This document shows positions 27,945-36,352 of a DNA stretch of 64,000 nucleotides, piece after piece; within the stretch, counting starts at the first letter, position 1; the number at the start of each line of letters is the position of its first letter. The notes under the pieces are model-generated. The model saw only the letters and a list, made by a program, of their open reading frames with translations. It searched no databases and was not told the origin of the DNA. The stretch is from Bacillus aquiflavi. Lineage in GTDB: Bacteria; Bacillota; Bacilli; Bacillales; Cytobacillaceae. The DNA lies in assembly GCF_019915265.1 (NCBI RefSeq), contig NZ_CP082780.1:124001-188000 (forward strand), given 5' to 3'. Made by a program: the position numbers and the translations under genes.

Positions 27945-28580
27945 TTAAAAATAAGTGACTTCGCCAGGTTCTTCTATAAAGCCCCATTTTTTTAAATCTA
28001 CAATCCAATATTTTTTCGGACGGACAATACCGTTAATATCGTATCCAGCCCTGCGTTCCCATTCGCCAATTTGATATTCTTTAGTGACTTTCAATTCCGC
28101 CAAACCTTTTACGTTTTTATAGCCGTAAAGCCCGAAATCAAATAATCTTAACGGATACCCTTGCTCAATCGGCAAAGGTTCCCCATCAACGGAATGAACT
28201 AGTAATGCTCTTCTTGACAGAGCATCGCCTAAAGGAATGGTAGACTCATAAACTCCCTTTTCCTTTGTCCCGATACTTGTTTGTTTCAAATAGTATTTTT
28301 CTGGATTTGTGACTCGAACCAATTTGATAACATCCGATAATAAAACACCTTTCCAAGTGCGGCGAATACTCCAATTACAGACACAAACCATTCTTCTGCT
28401 TTCTTCTACTTGCGGCATTTGTAAAATATCTTCATACGTTAAAGTCAATTCTTTTTCCACTAATCCAGTAACAGAGAGACGCCATGTTGCTAGATCAATC
28501 GATTTAGGCGGTCCTTCTTGATAATATCGCAGTGAGGAAGGTTTTCGTTCCAAATTTGGGGTTTTCAATGTTGGATTCAT
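27945..28580 (-). CDS. Sulfite-oxidase-like molybdopterin oxidoreductase
   Basis: A 211-residue protein of the oxidoreductase molybdopterin-binding (SUOX/YedY) fold. The segment VCVCNWSIRRTWKGVLLSDV holds the molybdenum-ligating Cys in its C-x-W ... W-x-G-V context, and LPIEQGYPLRLFDFGLYGYK with VKGLAELKV is the cofactor-pocket part. There is no twin-arginine signal and no heme or dimerisation domain, so it should be a small cytosolic enzyme. The redox substrate is unknown; in this operon it may oxidise or reduce a pathway intermediate, or handle a sulfur or N-oxide group. Gene spacing supports co-transcription. Confidence 0.8.
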   Translation of the reverse strand: MNPTLKTPNLERKPSSLRYYQEGPPKSIDLATWRLSVTGLVEKELTLTYEDILQMPQVEESRRMVCVCNWSIRRTWKGVLLSDVIKLVRVTNPEKYYLKQTSIGTKEKGVYESTIPLGDALSRRALLVHSVDGEPLPIEQGYPLRLFDFGLYGYKNVKGLAELKVTKEYQIGEWERRAGYDINGIVRPKKYWIVDLKKWGFIEEPGEVTYF

Positions 28581-28644
28581 CGTTCACTCTCCCTTAAATA
28601 TTCGGCCCATTCGTGTAAGAATGAGCCAATCAATTTAACAACGC

Positions 28645-29415
28645 TTAAATATGATTAATGACACAACGGAAACCGATTAAATTATCTCTTACGGAAACAG
28701 GATAATTGTCCCTTGCTGCACATCTCATAAAATCTTCATTATGTAACCCGCATCCGCCTTTAACGATATGATAATCTTCTTCTGATGTTACAAATAACGG
28801 ATTTATGCCATCCTTATCCCATTTATAATTTAGAGAAGCATTGTCTAAACACCATTCAGCTAAATTTCCTGCCATATCTAAACACCCGAAATATGACTTA
28901 TTTTTAGGAAATGCAAACACAGAAGTTGATTTGCGATTCAATTCCTCAGGATCGCAATCAATTGCATAATTTGCATATTCAAGAGTTGGTTCTTCATTTC
29001 CCCACGGGTATTTTCGGTTATCTGTCCCTTTGCATGCGTACTCCCACTGAGCTTCTGTTGGTAAATCTTTGCCGACAAAAGCAGCAAATGCTTTCGCTTC
29101 CCACCAGCTGACCCCTGTAACAGGGTGGTCATCTTGATTGAAATGGTCATCAAACCAATAATTCGGGTAATGAATGTTGTTGTCTTTAATATACTCCCAT
29201 CCTTTCGGGAGCCAATAATCGCGGTTTTCGTAGCCATTTTCCTCAACAAATACGCTAAATTGCTTATTCGTTACAGGTGTTTGATCAATTGCAAATGTTT
29301 TTAAAGTGACCGATTTAATCGGTTGTTCATCCGGTGATTCATTACTGCCGCGAAGGAAAGTGCCGCCTGGAATCACAATCATATTTTGTAACTGATTTTC
29401 CACCTGATTACTCAT
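28645..29415 (-). CDS. Formylglycine-generating-enzyme-like (SUMF1/FGE-sulfatase) protein
   Basis: A 256-residue single-domain protein: VIPGGTFLRGSNESPDEQP at the start, YEVTN-like QTPVTNKQF, GVSWWEAKAFAAFVGKDLPTE, AQWEYACKG, DMAGNLAEW, and at the end the GGCGLHNEDFMRCAARD ... GFRCV segment with Cys residues near those that bind copper in FGE. No sulfatase gene is present, so the usual Cys-to-formylglycine role is doubtful; related domains catalyse oxygen-dependent C-S chemistry on small molecules (ergothioneine-type EgtB). ATG codons at 29421 and 29415; GGGGG is 7 bases from the second, which I use. The DUF2000 gene ends 11 bases upstream. Confidence 0.8.
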   Translation of the reverse strand: MSNQVENQLQNMIVIPGGTFLRGSNESPDEQPIKSVTLKTFAIDQTPVTNKQFSVFVEENGYENRDYWLPKGWEYIKDNNIHYPNYWFDDHFNQDDHPVTGVSWWEAKAFAAFVGKDLPTEAQWEYACKGTDNRKYPWGNEEPTLEYANYAIDCDPEELNRKSTSVFAFPKNKSYFGCLDMAGNLAEWCLDNASLNYKWDKDGINPLFVTSEEDYHIVKGGCGLHNEDFMRCAARDNYPVSVRDNLIGFRCVINHI

Positions 29416-29426
29416 TGTCATTCCCC

Positions 29427-29840
29427 CTATCTTAAAAGAGCGATACTTCCAGTTAGTTTATTTACTTTTTTCTTATCTCCGTATAAAGCAATACCTAAAT
29501 ATTTAAGATCGGTTGCTGAAAATGCCGCGATCTTTTGAGTATATTCTTCATAATTTTTTGTTGTTTGTGCAGCATTGCTAAAGTCGACAACTAGCAAATC
29601 GGAAAATTCTTCATCATATACTTTTTCTCTTAGTTGTTTAATTTTTTCGGAATTTCCCTTTAAAATTGGGATCGGGGTTGTCGTAATTCCAATATGAGAA
29701 TGACCGCTTCCGTCTTTTACATCAGGTCCAATAATTCCATCGATTTCTTTTCCTAAAGTAAGGGCTAACACGGCAGTCGTATTAGCGATTAATCCTGTTG
29801 GCAAATTTGCATCAATAACCATTACACATTTCGTTTCCAT
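29427..29840 (-). CDS. DUF2000-family protein
   Basis: A 137-residue protein starting CVMVIDANLPTGLIANTTAV and containing IDGIIGPDVKDGSGHSHIG, features I associate with DUF2000 (peptidyl-tRNA hydrolase II-like fold). No catalytic activity is established for the family as far as I know. GGAGG precedes the ATG, and the gene sits 18 bases after the BacA-like gene and 11 bases before the FGE-like gene, so it belongs to the same operon. It might bind or process a pathway intermediate. Confidence 0.7.
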   Translation of the reverse strand: METKCVMVIDANLPTGLIANTTAVLALTLGKEIDGIIGPDVKDGSGHSHIGITTTPIPILKGNSEKIKQLREKVYDEEFSDLLVVDFSNAAQTTKNYEEYTQKIAAFSATDLKYLGIALYGDKKKVNKLTGSIALLR

Positions 29841-29858
29841 GAGTATTCCTCCATCTTG

Positions 29859-30503
29859 TTAATGTTCCAACGATACTTTTGTTGAGTTCATACCAAAAAC
29901 GGACCATAGCATTAAAATGGTTCGAGTGGGTGAAATGAATTCTGCATGATATTTCTTGGCAGCATTTGCAGTCGTTAAACAAAGATCAACTTCTCGATTT
30001 TGTAATTTAATCGCTGCTTTACTAGTTGAATCTACAAACTGAATCTTATATTGCATGTCGAAGTCGGCTAAGAACCAAGGCAGAAGACTGGAGGGAGCAT
30101 GATGAGTTGCAATGACGAGAGGCCGTCCCGAAGCTAATTCTTCTGATGGTCTTTTGGCAACGCCGTATAAAGGTGTTTCAAAGACATAGGGAAATAGAAA
30201 TTGAATGTCTTTTGACATGTAAAACTTATCGATTCCTTTGTAAGCATTTGCTACAAGAAGAATATTTGCTTGCCCAGAGACTAAGCTTTCGTAAGCTTCT
30301 TCATAAGAAGGAAAGAGCAAGTACGTTCCATGTTCTGATTTTAATGATGAAAGTAAGTATTTTGCCGAGGCTTCACTGCTAGTCCCTGAAGGACCTAGTG
30401 TAGCAATTTCAAGTTGTCTCAAACATGATAGCGAAGAAATTAGCTTTTTATTCCAGTTTGAAAGGAAAGGAGTTTCTTCTTTTGTTTTCGTTTCTATAAC
30501 CAT
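29859..30503 (-). CDS. BacA-like prephenate decarboxylase
   Basis: A 214-residue protein of the prephenate dehydratase fold but lacking an ACT domain. It aligns by eye with bacilysin BacA: here TLGPSGTSSEASAKYL, NAYKGIDKFYM, TPLYGVAKRPSEEL, FVDSTSKAAIKL and LMLWSVFG stand where BacA has TLGPEGTSSEYAAKNF, HAYDGIKHFYM, TPMYGLAVRPDFEY, LVNSTSKAAKMV and PMSWSLFG. BacA removes CO2 from prephenate without aromatising the ring, opening routes to anticapsin- or tetrahydrotyrosine-like amino acids. This is the first gene of a six-gene operon and probably defines its starting substrate. No bacB, bacC, bacD or bacG homologues are nearby, so the product should differ from bacilysin. Confidence 0.8.
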   Translation of the reverse strand: MVIETKTKEETPFLSNWNKKLISSLSCLRQLEIATLGPSGTSSEASAKYLLSSLKSEHGTYLLFPSYEEAYESLVSGQANILLVANAYKGIDKFYMSKDIQFLFPYVFETPLYGVAKRPSEELASGRPLVIATHHAPSSLLPWFLADFDMQYKIQFVDSTSKAAIKLQNREVDLCLTTANAAKKYHAEFISPTRTILMLWSVFGMNSTKVSLEH

Positions 30504-30611
30504 ATTATTACACCACCCTGTATCAATTTTTGAGTTTTACATTGTGGATTCCAATATGTGTAATTTGTATTACCTTTTATACTTTAGCATGATAAAATGA
30601 TTTATATAAGG

Positions 30612-30643
30612 ACCAATTCTGATAGATTTTTCTAGTACCAATT
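30612..30643 (+). promoter_or_regulatory. Direct repeats in the divergent promoter, probable MocR site
   Basis: ACCAATT occurs at 30612-30618 and 30637-30643, 25 bp apart in the same orientation, in the 158-base gap between the divergent BacA-like operon and the MocR gene. MocR/GabR proteins bind direct repeats. Site assignment is inferred. Confidence 0.4.
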
Positions 30644-30661
30644 TGAAAAGAGAGTGAAAAT

Positions 30662-32074
30662 ATGTTTTGGATACCAATTGATCGTACAATGGATATGCCT
30701 TTAATTCGTCAAGTTTATGAACAAATCCGGATGCGCATATTACATGGAGAACTTGTTGCTGGGGAATGTTTGCCGCCGACCCGTGAGTTAGCTTCGAGTT
30801 TAGGCATATCTAGAAATGTTGTCGTGGAAGCTTATGAACAACTAATCGCTGAAGGATATATTGAAGCGCAGCAAGGTTCTGGGACATATGTTGCTGAAGG
30901 AGCCTATTTAGACAAACAAGAGAAACTTAATTGCTTCACTTTCTTTGATAAACAGCAAATAAAAGAAGAGACAAACGACGTCATTGATTTTCGTTCAGGC
31001 CTTCCGGCTTTAGACATGTTCCCAAGGAAAATGTGGGGGCAAATTGCGAAGCAAGTATGTATTGATACTTCACATTCTATTTTTGGTTACGGTTATCCTG
31101 AGGGAAGAATCGAACTTCGTCATATTTTGGCTCGCTATTTAAAAAGAACGAGAGGTGTTTATTGTCACTCAGATCAGCTAGTGATTACATCTGGAGCAAC
31201 ACAAGGATTGTCTCTTATTGCCAGTTTGTTGCTTTCTCCGGGAGATGAAGTCATCATTGAAGATCCGATTACGCATGAAATTCAAACGATATTCACTTCT
31301 CCAGGTTCCACGCTTCATCCTATACCTGTTGATGAGCAAGGGATGAAAACAGATTTACTTCCAGCAAATAAACGGCCTAGCTTTATTTTTGTTACCCCGT
31401 CCCATCAATTTCCACTTGGAGGGGTTTTGCCTATACAACGCCGGATTCAACTCATTCAATTTGCTAGAACAACTGATTGCTATATTGTTGAAGATGATTA
31501 TGACAGTGAATTTCGTTATCACGGAGCTCCTATAAGTTCGCTTCAGGGACTCGATCCTGATAGAGTGATTTATATTGGAACGTTCAGCAAAATATTATCA
31601 CCAGCACTTAGATTAGGGTACTTAATTCTTCCCCCGTCCTTAACGAAACGTTGTAAAGATTTAAAATGGTTTACAGATCTTCATACCCCTTCACTACAAC
31701 AACTTACTGCTGCACGCTTTATAAAAGATAGACATTTAGAGCGCCATATAAGAAAGATGAAAAAAATATATCAGGGACGACGGGATCATGTGAAAAAATG
31801 TTTAGCAGAGCAGTTTGGTCATCACGTTAACATACTAGGTGATTCAACAGGCTTGCATTTAATTGCTGAATTTCAAAACATCACATTTTCAGATCAAAAA
31901 GTAGAAGAAATAATTAAGAAATACAAAGTGAAGATTTATCCAGTAGAGCAACATACGATTCAAAAAGGAACCCATCAAAATAAAGTAATTATCGGTTATG
32001 GCAATCTTACAATTGAAGAAATAGAAGAGGGGATTCGGAGATTAAAAGAGGCACTAACATCAGAAGGAAAATGA
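30662..32074 (+). CDS. MocR-family regulator of the BacA-like operon
   Basis: A 470-residue protein: GntR winged helix in residues 12-78 (PPTRELASSLGISRNVVVEA), then an aminotransferase-like domain with ITSGATQGLSL, IVEDDYDSEFRY and the PLP lysine in YIGTFSKILSPALRLGY. It is divergent from the six-gene minus-strand operon, the usual arrangement for a pathway-specific regulator, and has AAAGAGAG before the ATG. MocR proteins sense PLP adducts with amines or amino acids, which fits a pathway ending in a transaminated product. A second, separate MocR protein is encoded near 7 kb. Confidence 0.88.
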   Translation: MFWIPIDRTMDMPLIRQVYEQIRMRILHGELVAGECLPPTRELASSLGISRNVVVEAYEQLIAEGYIEAQQGSGTYVAEGAYLDKQEKLNCFTFFDKQQIKEETNDVIDFRSGLPALDMFPRKMWGQIAKQVCIDTSHSIFGYGYPEGRIELRHILARYLKRTRGVYCHSDQLVITSGATQGLSLIASLLLSPGDEVIIEDPITHEIQTIFTSPGSTLHPIPVDEQGMKTDLLPANKRPSFIFVTPSHQFPLGGVLPIQRRIQLIQFARTTDCYIVEDDYDSEFRYHGAPISSLQGLDPDRVIYIGTFSKILSPALRLGYLILPPSLTKRCKDLKWFTDLHTPSLQQLTAARFIKDRHLERHIRKMKKIYQGRRDHVKKCLAEQFGHHVNILGDSTGLHLIAEFQNITFSDQKVEEIIKKYKVKIYPVEQHTIQKGTHQNKVIIGYGNLTIEEIEEGIRRLKEALTSEGK

Positions 32075-32155
32075 TTTGATGGAAAAAACACGATATTATA
32101 GTACATATTAGGGTGAGTAAAGAAAGAATTTTTTTAGAAGGAGGTTTATTAACAT

Positions 32156-32701
32156 ATGAATGATTATGTTGTTTATCATAAACTAGAAAAAAATATACTT
32201 ACTTGTTTTGGAGCATTTGCTTTTGTTGGATTTAGTATTTTATTTATTATTTTCTCATTTGATAGTTCGGGAATTCAGAGAATTTTGTTAATGGTTGTTG
32301 GTTTGATGGGGCTTAGCTTTTTTGGGACAGTGATGGTTTATTTAATGAGTATATTAATCAAACGCAAACCCGCGTTAATTATATCAGATACCGGTATTTT
32401 TGACTGTTCTAATATGGCTAGTGGGGGAATGATTAAGTGGGAAGACATTGAGAATTTTATGACTGTCGAAGTTTTGGGAGAAAAGTTTCTCGGGATCATC
32501 ACTTATGATCGTGATCTGATTGTTAACCGAACATCTGGCTTTAAGAGATTTCTTATTAAAGGAAATAGAGCTCTCGTTGATGCTCAAGTAAATATACCTG
32601 TAAAAACTCTTGCGTGTTCTATTGATGAACTAGTTGAAGAAATTAATAGTTGTTGGCAAAAGGCATGTGCAGATGATGAGCACGAGTATGATATAAAATG
32701 A
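32156..32701 (+). CDS. STM3941-like two-TM membrane protein
   Basis: A 181-residue protein with two N-terminal membrane helices (about 17-38 and 43-68) and a cytosolic part beginning KPALIISDTGIFDCSNMAS and continuing GGMIKWEDIENF. This pattern resembles the STM3941 family, whose cytosolic part is PH-like; function is not known. GGAGGTTTATT lies ahead of the ATG. It stands alone after the MocR gene and has its own strong terminator. Assignment is from pattern memory only. Confidence 0.65.
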   Translation: MNDYVVYHKLEKNILTCFGAFAFVGFSILFIIFSFDSSGIQRILLMVVGLMGLSFFGTVMVYLMSILIKRKPALIISDTGIFDCSNMASGGMIKWEDIENFMTVEVLGEKFLGIITYDRDLIVNRTSGFKRFLIKGNRALVDAQVNIPVKTLACSIDELVEEINSCWQKACADDEHEYDIK

Positions 32702-32767
32702 ATGATTGTCTCTCCTACTTAGGGAAGGAAAAAAGCTATCCTAATTCAATGTTTTTGTTGTCGAGGT

Positions 32768-32818
32768 GAAAACGTATCGTTTACAAGTAAAAAAAAACGA
32801 TACGTTTTCTTCTTTTTT
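32768..32818 (+). terminator. Strong terminator
   Basis: GAAAACGTATCGTTT pairs with AAACGATACGTTTTC, followed by a T-rich run. The 150 bases after it show no gene. Confidence 0.9.
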
Positions 32819-32975
32819 TAATAAGAGATGCAGTATGCGACAAAGATATAAATCTGCGAAACATTAAAATAACGATTGAACGTCTTGGTATTTGCAATTG
32901 AGTATAAAAAGGATAGCTCATTTTTTCTGCAATTCATCTTATTCAGAAATAAAATGAACCGTTAAATCAACATCT

Positions 32976-33347
32976 TTAATCCTTTTCATTTTCAATCATT
33001 TTCGAAATTTTGCGCAGCTTGGTTAATGTTTTTTTATCCTTTTTTGCTAATTCATAGTACCAATTCGTTAATTCTAGGTCATGTAAATCATATTTAGCTC
33101 TCTCTTCGAAAATTCGATGAGATACCATAATATCTGTGCGTCCAAATAAATAATCTGTAGAGACATCAAAGAAATCAGCGATCTTTTCTACTGTTTCCAG
33201 TGAAGGTTCTTTTGTCCCATTTTCATATGCTGTATATGTTTGGCGGGCAACACCGATTGCCTCGGCAACGTATGCTTGTGTAAATTTTTTATCACTTATT
33301 TTTTTATTTTCGCGCAGTTTTTTTATCCGCTCGGCTAATATCTTCAT
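32976..33347 (-). CDS. XRE-family regulator of the bacteriocin export operon (copy 1)
   Basis: A 123-residue protein: N-terminal helix-turn-helix (KFTQAYVAEAIGVARQTYTA, then YENGTKEPSLETVEKIADFF) and a C-terminal helical tail (ELTNWYYELAKKDKKTLTKL). It is divergent from the exporter operon starting at 33634. A paralogue with the same domain order is encoded at 39422-39793, and the promoter regions downstream of both starts are alike, so this is a duplicated regulator-promoter block. It likely represses the operon by binding within the promoter spacer at 33506-33515 and may autoregulate. Confidence 0.85.
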   Translation of the reverse strand: MKILAERIKKLRENKKISDKKFTQAYVAEAIGVARQTYTAYENGTKEPSLETVEKIADFFDVSTDYLFGRTDIMVSHRIFEERAKYDLHDLELTNWYYELAKKDKKTLTKLRKISKMIENEKD

Positions 33348-33496
33348 AATCTATCACACCATTCATCTATTAAATGATTCCTCATTTGCAACAGGTTAGA
33401 TTTTAATCGACCTTGATTCAAAAAAGGATCCTAAAACAAATTATAATGTTACTGAAAGAAACATTCAAATAATGCTCCTTTAAGGATCTAAAACTA

Positions 33497-33525
33497 TTGA
33501 CACTCCCTAAATAGGAACATATAAT
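33497..33525 (+). promoter_or_regulatory. Sigma-A promoter of exporter operon with operator in spacer
   Basis: TTGACA (33497-33502) and TATAAT (33520-33525) have the ideal 17-bp spacer. Inside it is CCTAAATAGG (33506-33515), nearly palindromic. The same arrangement recurs at 39926-39954. Confidence 0.8.
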
Positions 33526-33633
33526 AAATGTGTAATGCTCCCATTAGGAACAAAATGGAGGTGAATCACAATTCCGGTCAATGTCTTTATAAAAAAATAA
33601 ACGGTGATCAATATATATGGAAGGCAAGAAAAC

Positions 33634-35868
33634 ATGTCATTTAAAAGTAGTTTTGTTAGACAATTTGATAGAAATGATTGTGCCGCAGCATGTCTAGCAA
33701 CGATATGCAAATACTATAAGAAGGAAATCACGATTACGAAATTAAGAGACATTTTAGGAACTGATATAAAAGGCACTACTTTGTATGGCTTGGAAAAGGG
33801 CGCTAAGGCTTTAGGCTTTGATGCAAAAGCAATTAAGGTGACGTTAGATGGTTTGAAAAGTAAGTTTACGCTACCTGCAATTGCCCACATCATCACGAAT
33901 GAAGGGATGAGTCATTTTGTTGTCATACATAAAATAACGAAAAAAAAAATCTACTATTTTGATCCGGCCAGCGGTTATCTAAATGAAAGTGACGAAAGCT
34001 TTCATCAACGATTTAGCGGAATTTTTCTTTTGTTAATACCGAATAATGAATTTACACAGGAAAGCAAAGAAAACATCAATATGATTCAACAATTTACAAA
34101 AATATTACTTCCGCAATCAAGATTATTTTTATACAGCATCATTGCATCGATCATTTTAACACTGTTAGGAATATCTTTTTCCTTATTTAACAAAGTTATC
34201 ATCGATGAAGTATTACCTTTTGGTTTAGAAAATCAATTACGGATCGTTGTTATTTTTTTCTTGGCGATTGGGATTACGCAAGTTATTCTTTCGTTTGTAA
34301 GACAACATATTTTACTTTATTTATCGCAAAAAGTTGAAATGCCATTATTAATTGGTTACTTTCGGCACATTTTCAAACTGCCGATGAAGTTTTTTATGAA
34401 TCGAAAAGCAGGCGATATTTTAACGAGATTTAACGATGCTTTTATTATTAAAGACATATTTACGTCTCTCGTATTATCATTGCTGATCGATTTAATGTTG
34501 GCATTTGCGACAGGTGTTGTTTTATACATGATGAATCCCAAGTTATTTTTTGTTGTCTTAGTGCTCATCATCCTAAATGGTCTCCTGATCTATGTTTTTA
34601 AACATCCTTATAAAAAGTTAAATTATGCGCAAATGGAATCTTCTGCAAGACTTAACAGTCATATTATTGAGGTTTTAAGGGGAATCGAAACGATTAAAAC
34701 CTTATCAGCAGAAGAAAAAGGACTTGAAAAAATTGAACACGAGTATATTAAAAATTTGAAAATTTCCTTTAAAGAAGGCTATTTTTCAAATCTTCAAGAA
34801 TCATTGTCAAGCGGTTTTCAAATTGTTGGCCATTTGATGCTGATGTACATCGGTGCCGCTTCAGTTATGAACAATGAATTAACGTTAGGAACGCTGCTTG
34901 CTTTTATTGCTTTGTCACACTATTTTATGGATCCGATTGGCAGATTAATTGAATTGCAGCTGACAATACAAGAAGCAAATATATCTTTAAACCGGCTATC
35001 TGAGATTTATGAGGTTGAAAGAGAGCAGCCTTCACAGCGAAATAAACTTGAAATAAAAGAAATTAACGGGGATATCGAAATAGAAAATGTCACTTTTCGT
35101 TACGGAAGCAGAGCTCCAATTTTAAAAGATTTTTCCTTAACGATTCCTTTTGGAAAAAAAGTCGCACTAGTCGGTCAGTCAGGAAGCGGGAAATCTACCG
35201 TAGCGAAATTGCTACTAAAATATTTTCCGATTGAAAAAGGGGATATTAAAATTGCTGGAAATAGTTTAGCAAACATAGATACGTATAGTTTAAGAAAATC
35301 AATTGCCTATATTCCGCAAAAAATACAATTATTTTCCGATACGATTAGAGAAAATTTATTATTAGGCACACAGGAAGTGAGCCAAAAGGAACTTGAGAAA
35401 GCGTGTGAGATTGCGGCTTGTAAAAATTTTATCGAAAAGCTGCCTGCCAAGTATGACACATTTCTTGAAGAAGCGGGCGAAGGGATTTCTGGGGGAGAAA
35501 AGCAAAGAATAGGCATTGCAAGAGCGCTCATTAAAAATAGTCAGCTATTCATTTTAGATGAAGCAACAAGCAGCATTGATTTTCAAAATGAGGCAGCCAT
35601 CTTTAACAAGCTGTTGTCACATAAGAATGAAACGACGATGCTCATTATTACTCACAGATTAGCGACGATTAAAGAGTGCGATATTATTTGCGTTTTAGAG
35701 GATGGGAGCGTAAGTGAGCACGGTTCTCATGCAAGCTTGATCAAGAAGAAAGGAGCCTATTATCGCTTACTTCAAGATCAATCTTTAAGTGATGAAATGA
35801 AAGATAGAAGCGATTTGAAGCATGACAGTTACATCGATCTGGAGGCTGAAAAACTTGAGTACAGATAA
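33634..35868 (+). CDS. Peptidase-containing bacteriocin ABC exporter (C39-ABC)
   Basis: A 744-residue exporter in the usual order. The C39 peptidase (1-135) has catalytic Cys in RQFDRNDCAAACLA (Cys16), His in MSHFVVIHK and Asp in YYFDPASG; six membrane helices follow (about 155-430); the ATPase (about 480-710) has GQSGSGKST, ISGGEKQRIGIARAL and LFILDEATSSID. It cleaves double-glycine leaders and exports the mature peptide; the precursor encoded at 37468 carries such a leader. An upstream GTG at 33604 is in frame, but GGAAGG is 9 bases before the ATG at 33634. The C-terminal end overlaps the next gene by 14 bases. Transcribed from the promoter at 33497. Confidence 0.93.
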   Translation: MSFKSSFVRQFDRNDCAAACLATICKYYKKEITITKLRDILGTDIKGTTLYGLEKGAKALGFDAKAIKVTLDGLKSKFTLPAIAHIITNEGMSHFVVIHKITKKKIYYFDPASGYLNESDESFHQRFSGIFLLLIPNNEFTQESKENINMIQQFTKILLPQSRLFLYSIIASIILTLLGISFSLFNKVIIDEVLPFGLENQLRIVVIFFLAIGITQVILSFVRQHILLYLSQKVEMPLLIGYFRHIFKLPMKFFMNRKAGDILTRFNDAFIIKDIFTSLVLSLLIDLMLAFATGVVLYMMNPKLFFVVLVLIILNGLLIYVFKHPYKKLNYAQMESSARLNSHIIEVLRGIETIKTLSAEEKGLEKIEHEYIKNLKISFKEGYFSNLQESLSSGFQIVGHLMLMYIGAASVMNNELTLGTLLAFIALSHYFMDPIGRLIELQLTIQEANISLNRLSEIYEVEREQPSQRNKLEIKEINGDIEIENVTFRYGSRAPILKDFSLTIPFGKKVALVGQSGSGKSTVAKLLLKYFPIEKGDIKIAGNSLANIDTYSLRKSIAYIPQKIQLFSDTIRENLLLGTQEVSQKELEKACEIAACKNFIEKLPAKYDTFLEEAGEGISGGEKQRIGIARALIKNSQLFILDEATSSIDFQNEAAIFNKLLSHKNETTMLIITHRLATIKECDIICVLEDGSVSEHGSHASLIKKKGAYYRLLQDQSLSDEMKDRSDLKHDSYIDLEAEKLEYR

Positions 35869-36352
35869 AATTGCCATCAAGCATAATAAGAAACTAAAAT
35901 TAACGAATGTTTTAATAAGAGAGTGCCAAAAAAACGAACTCAATCAGACAGATAAAGTATTAGCAACGATAGATCAATACGTGAGAAATCAAGGCGCTGA
36001 CATGATCGGACCCATTATTTTTTATAATCATGCGCACATAAATGCTGATGGAACGATGGAGCATCAACAAAAAATATTAGTTCAGCTCAATCAAATCATA
36101 ACTGAAATAGATCCTATTTATCAATTTAAAGCGTCATTAGAAGTTCCCAATTGTTTATTCGCACGGTTTTGTGAACGAGAAGAAAATTTAAAGTTTGCCT
36201 TTTCAAAACTAGAATTAACCGCATTTGAACATGATTTATTACTAAAAGGCGATAGTTACACTTTGTTTTTAAAGGAGCCAATTGGAAATGAAAATGTCGT
36301 GGCAGATATTTTTATGGAAGTAGAAAGTACGATGTCGCATGAAAATCTATGA
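35855..36352 (+). CDS. GyrI-like / DUF5085-like accessory protein
   Basis: A 165-residue soluble protein starting at a TTG at 35855, 9 bases after GGAGG, inside the end of the exporter gene. The segment MIGPIIFYNHAHINADGTME and the alternating strands that follow (VVADIFMEV) resemble GyrI-like/DUF5085 proteins, which are small-molecule-binding folds also seen near type VII toxins. No catalytic motif is evident. Its end overlaps the HlyD-like gene by 14 bases, so the three genes are translationally coupled. A role in bacteriocin export, leader binding or immunity is possible but unproven. Confidence 0.5.
   Translation: MSTDKIAIKHNKKLKLTNVLIRECQKNELNQTDKVLATIDQYVRNQGADMIGPIIFYNHAHINADGTMEHQQKILVQLNQIITEIDPIYQFKASLEVPNCLFARFCEREENLKFAFSKLELTAFEHDLLLKGDSYTLFLKEPIGNENVVADIFMEVESTMSHENL

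Noticed and set aside
28645..29415. Sulfatase-activating formylglycine enzyme
   Set aside because: Domain is right but no sulfatase gene is present in the window; kept as FGE-like without that role.
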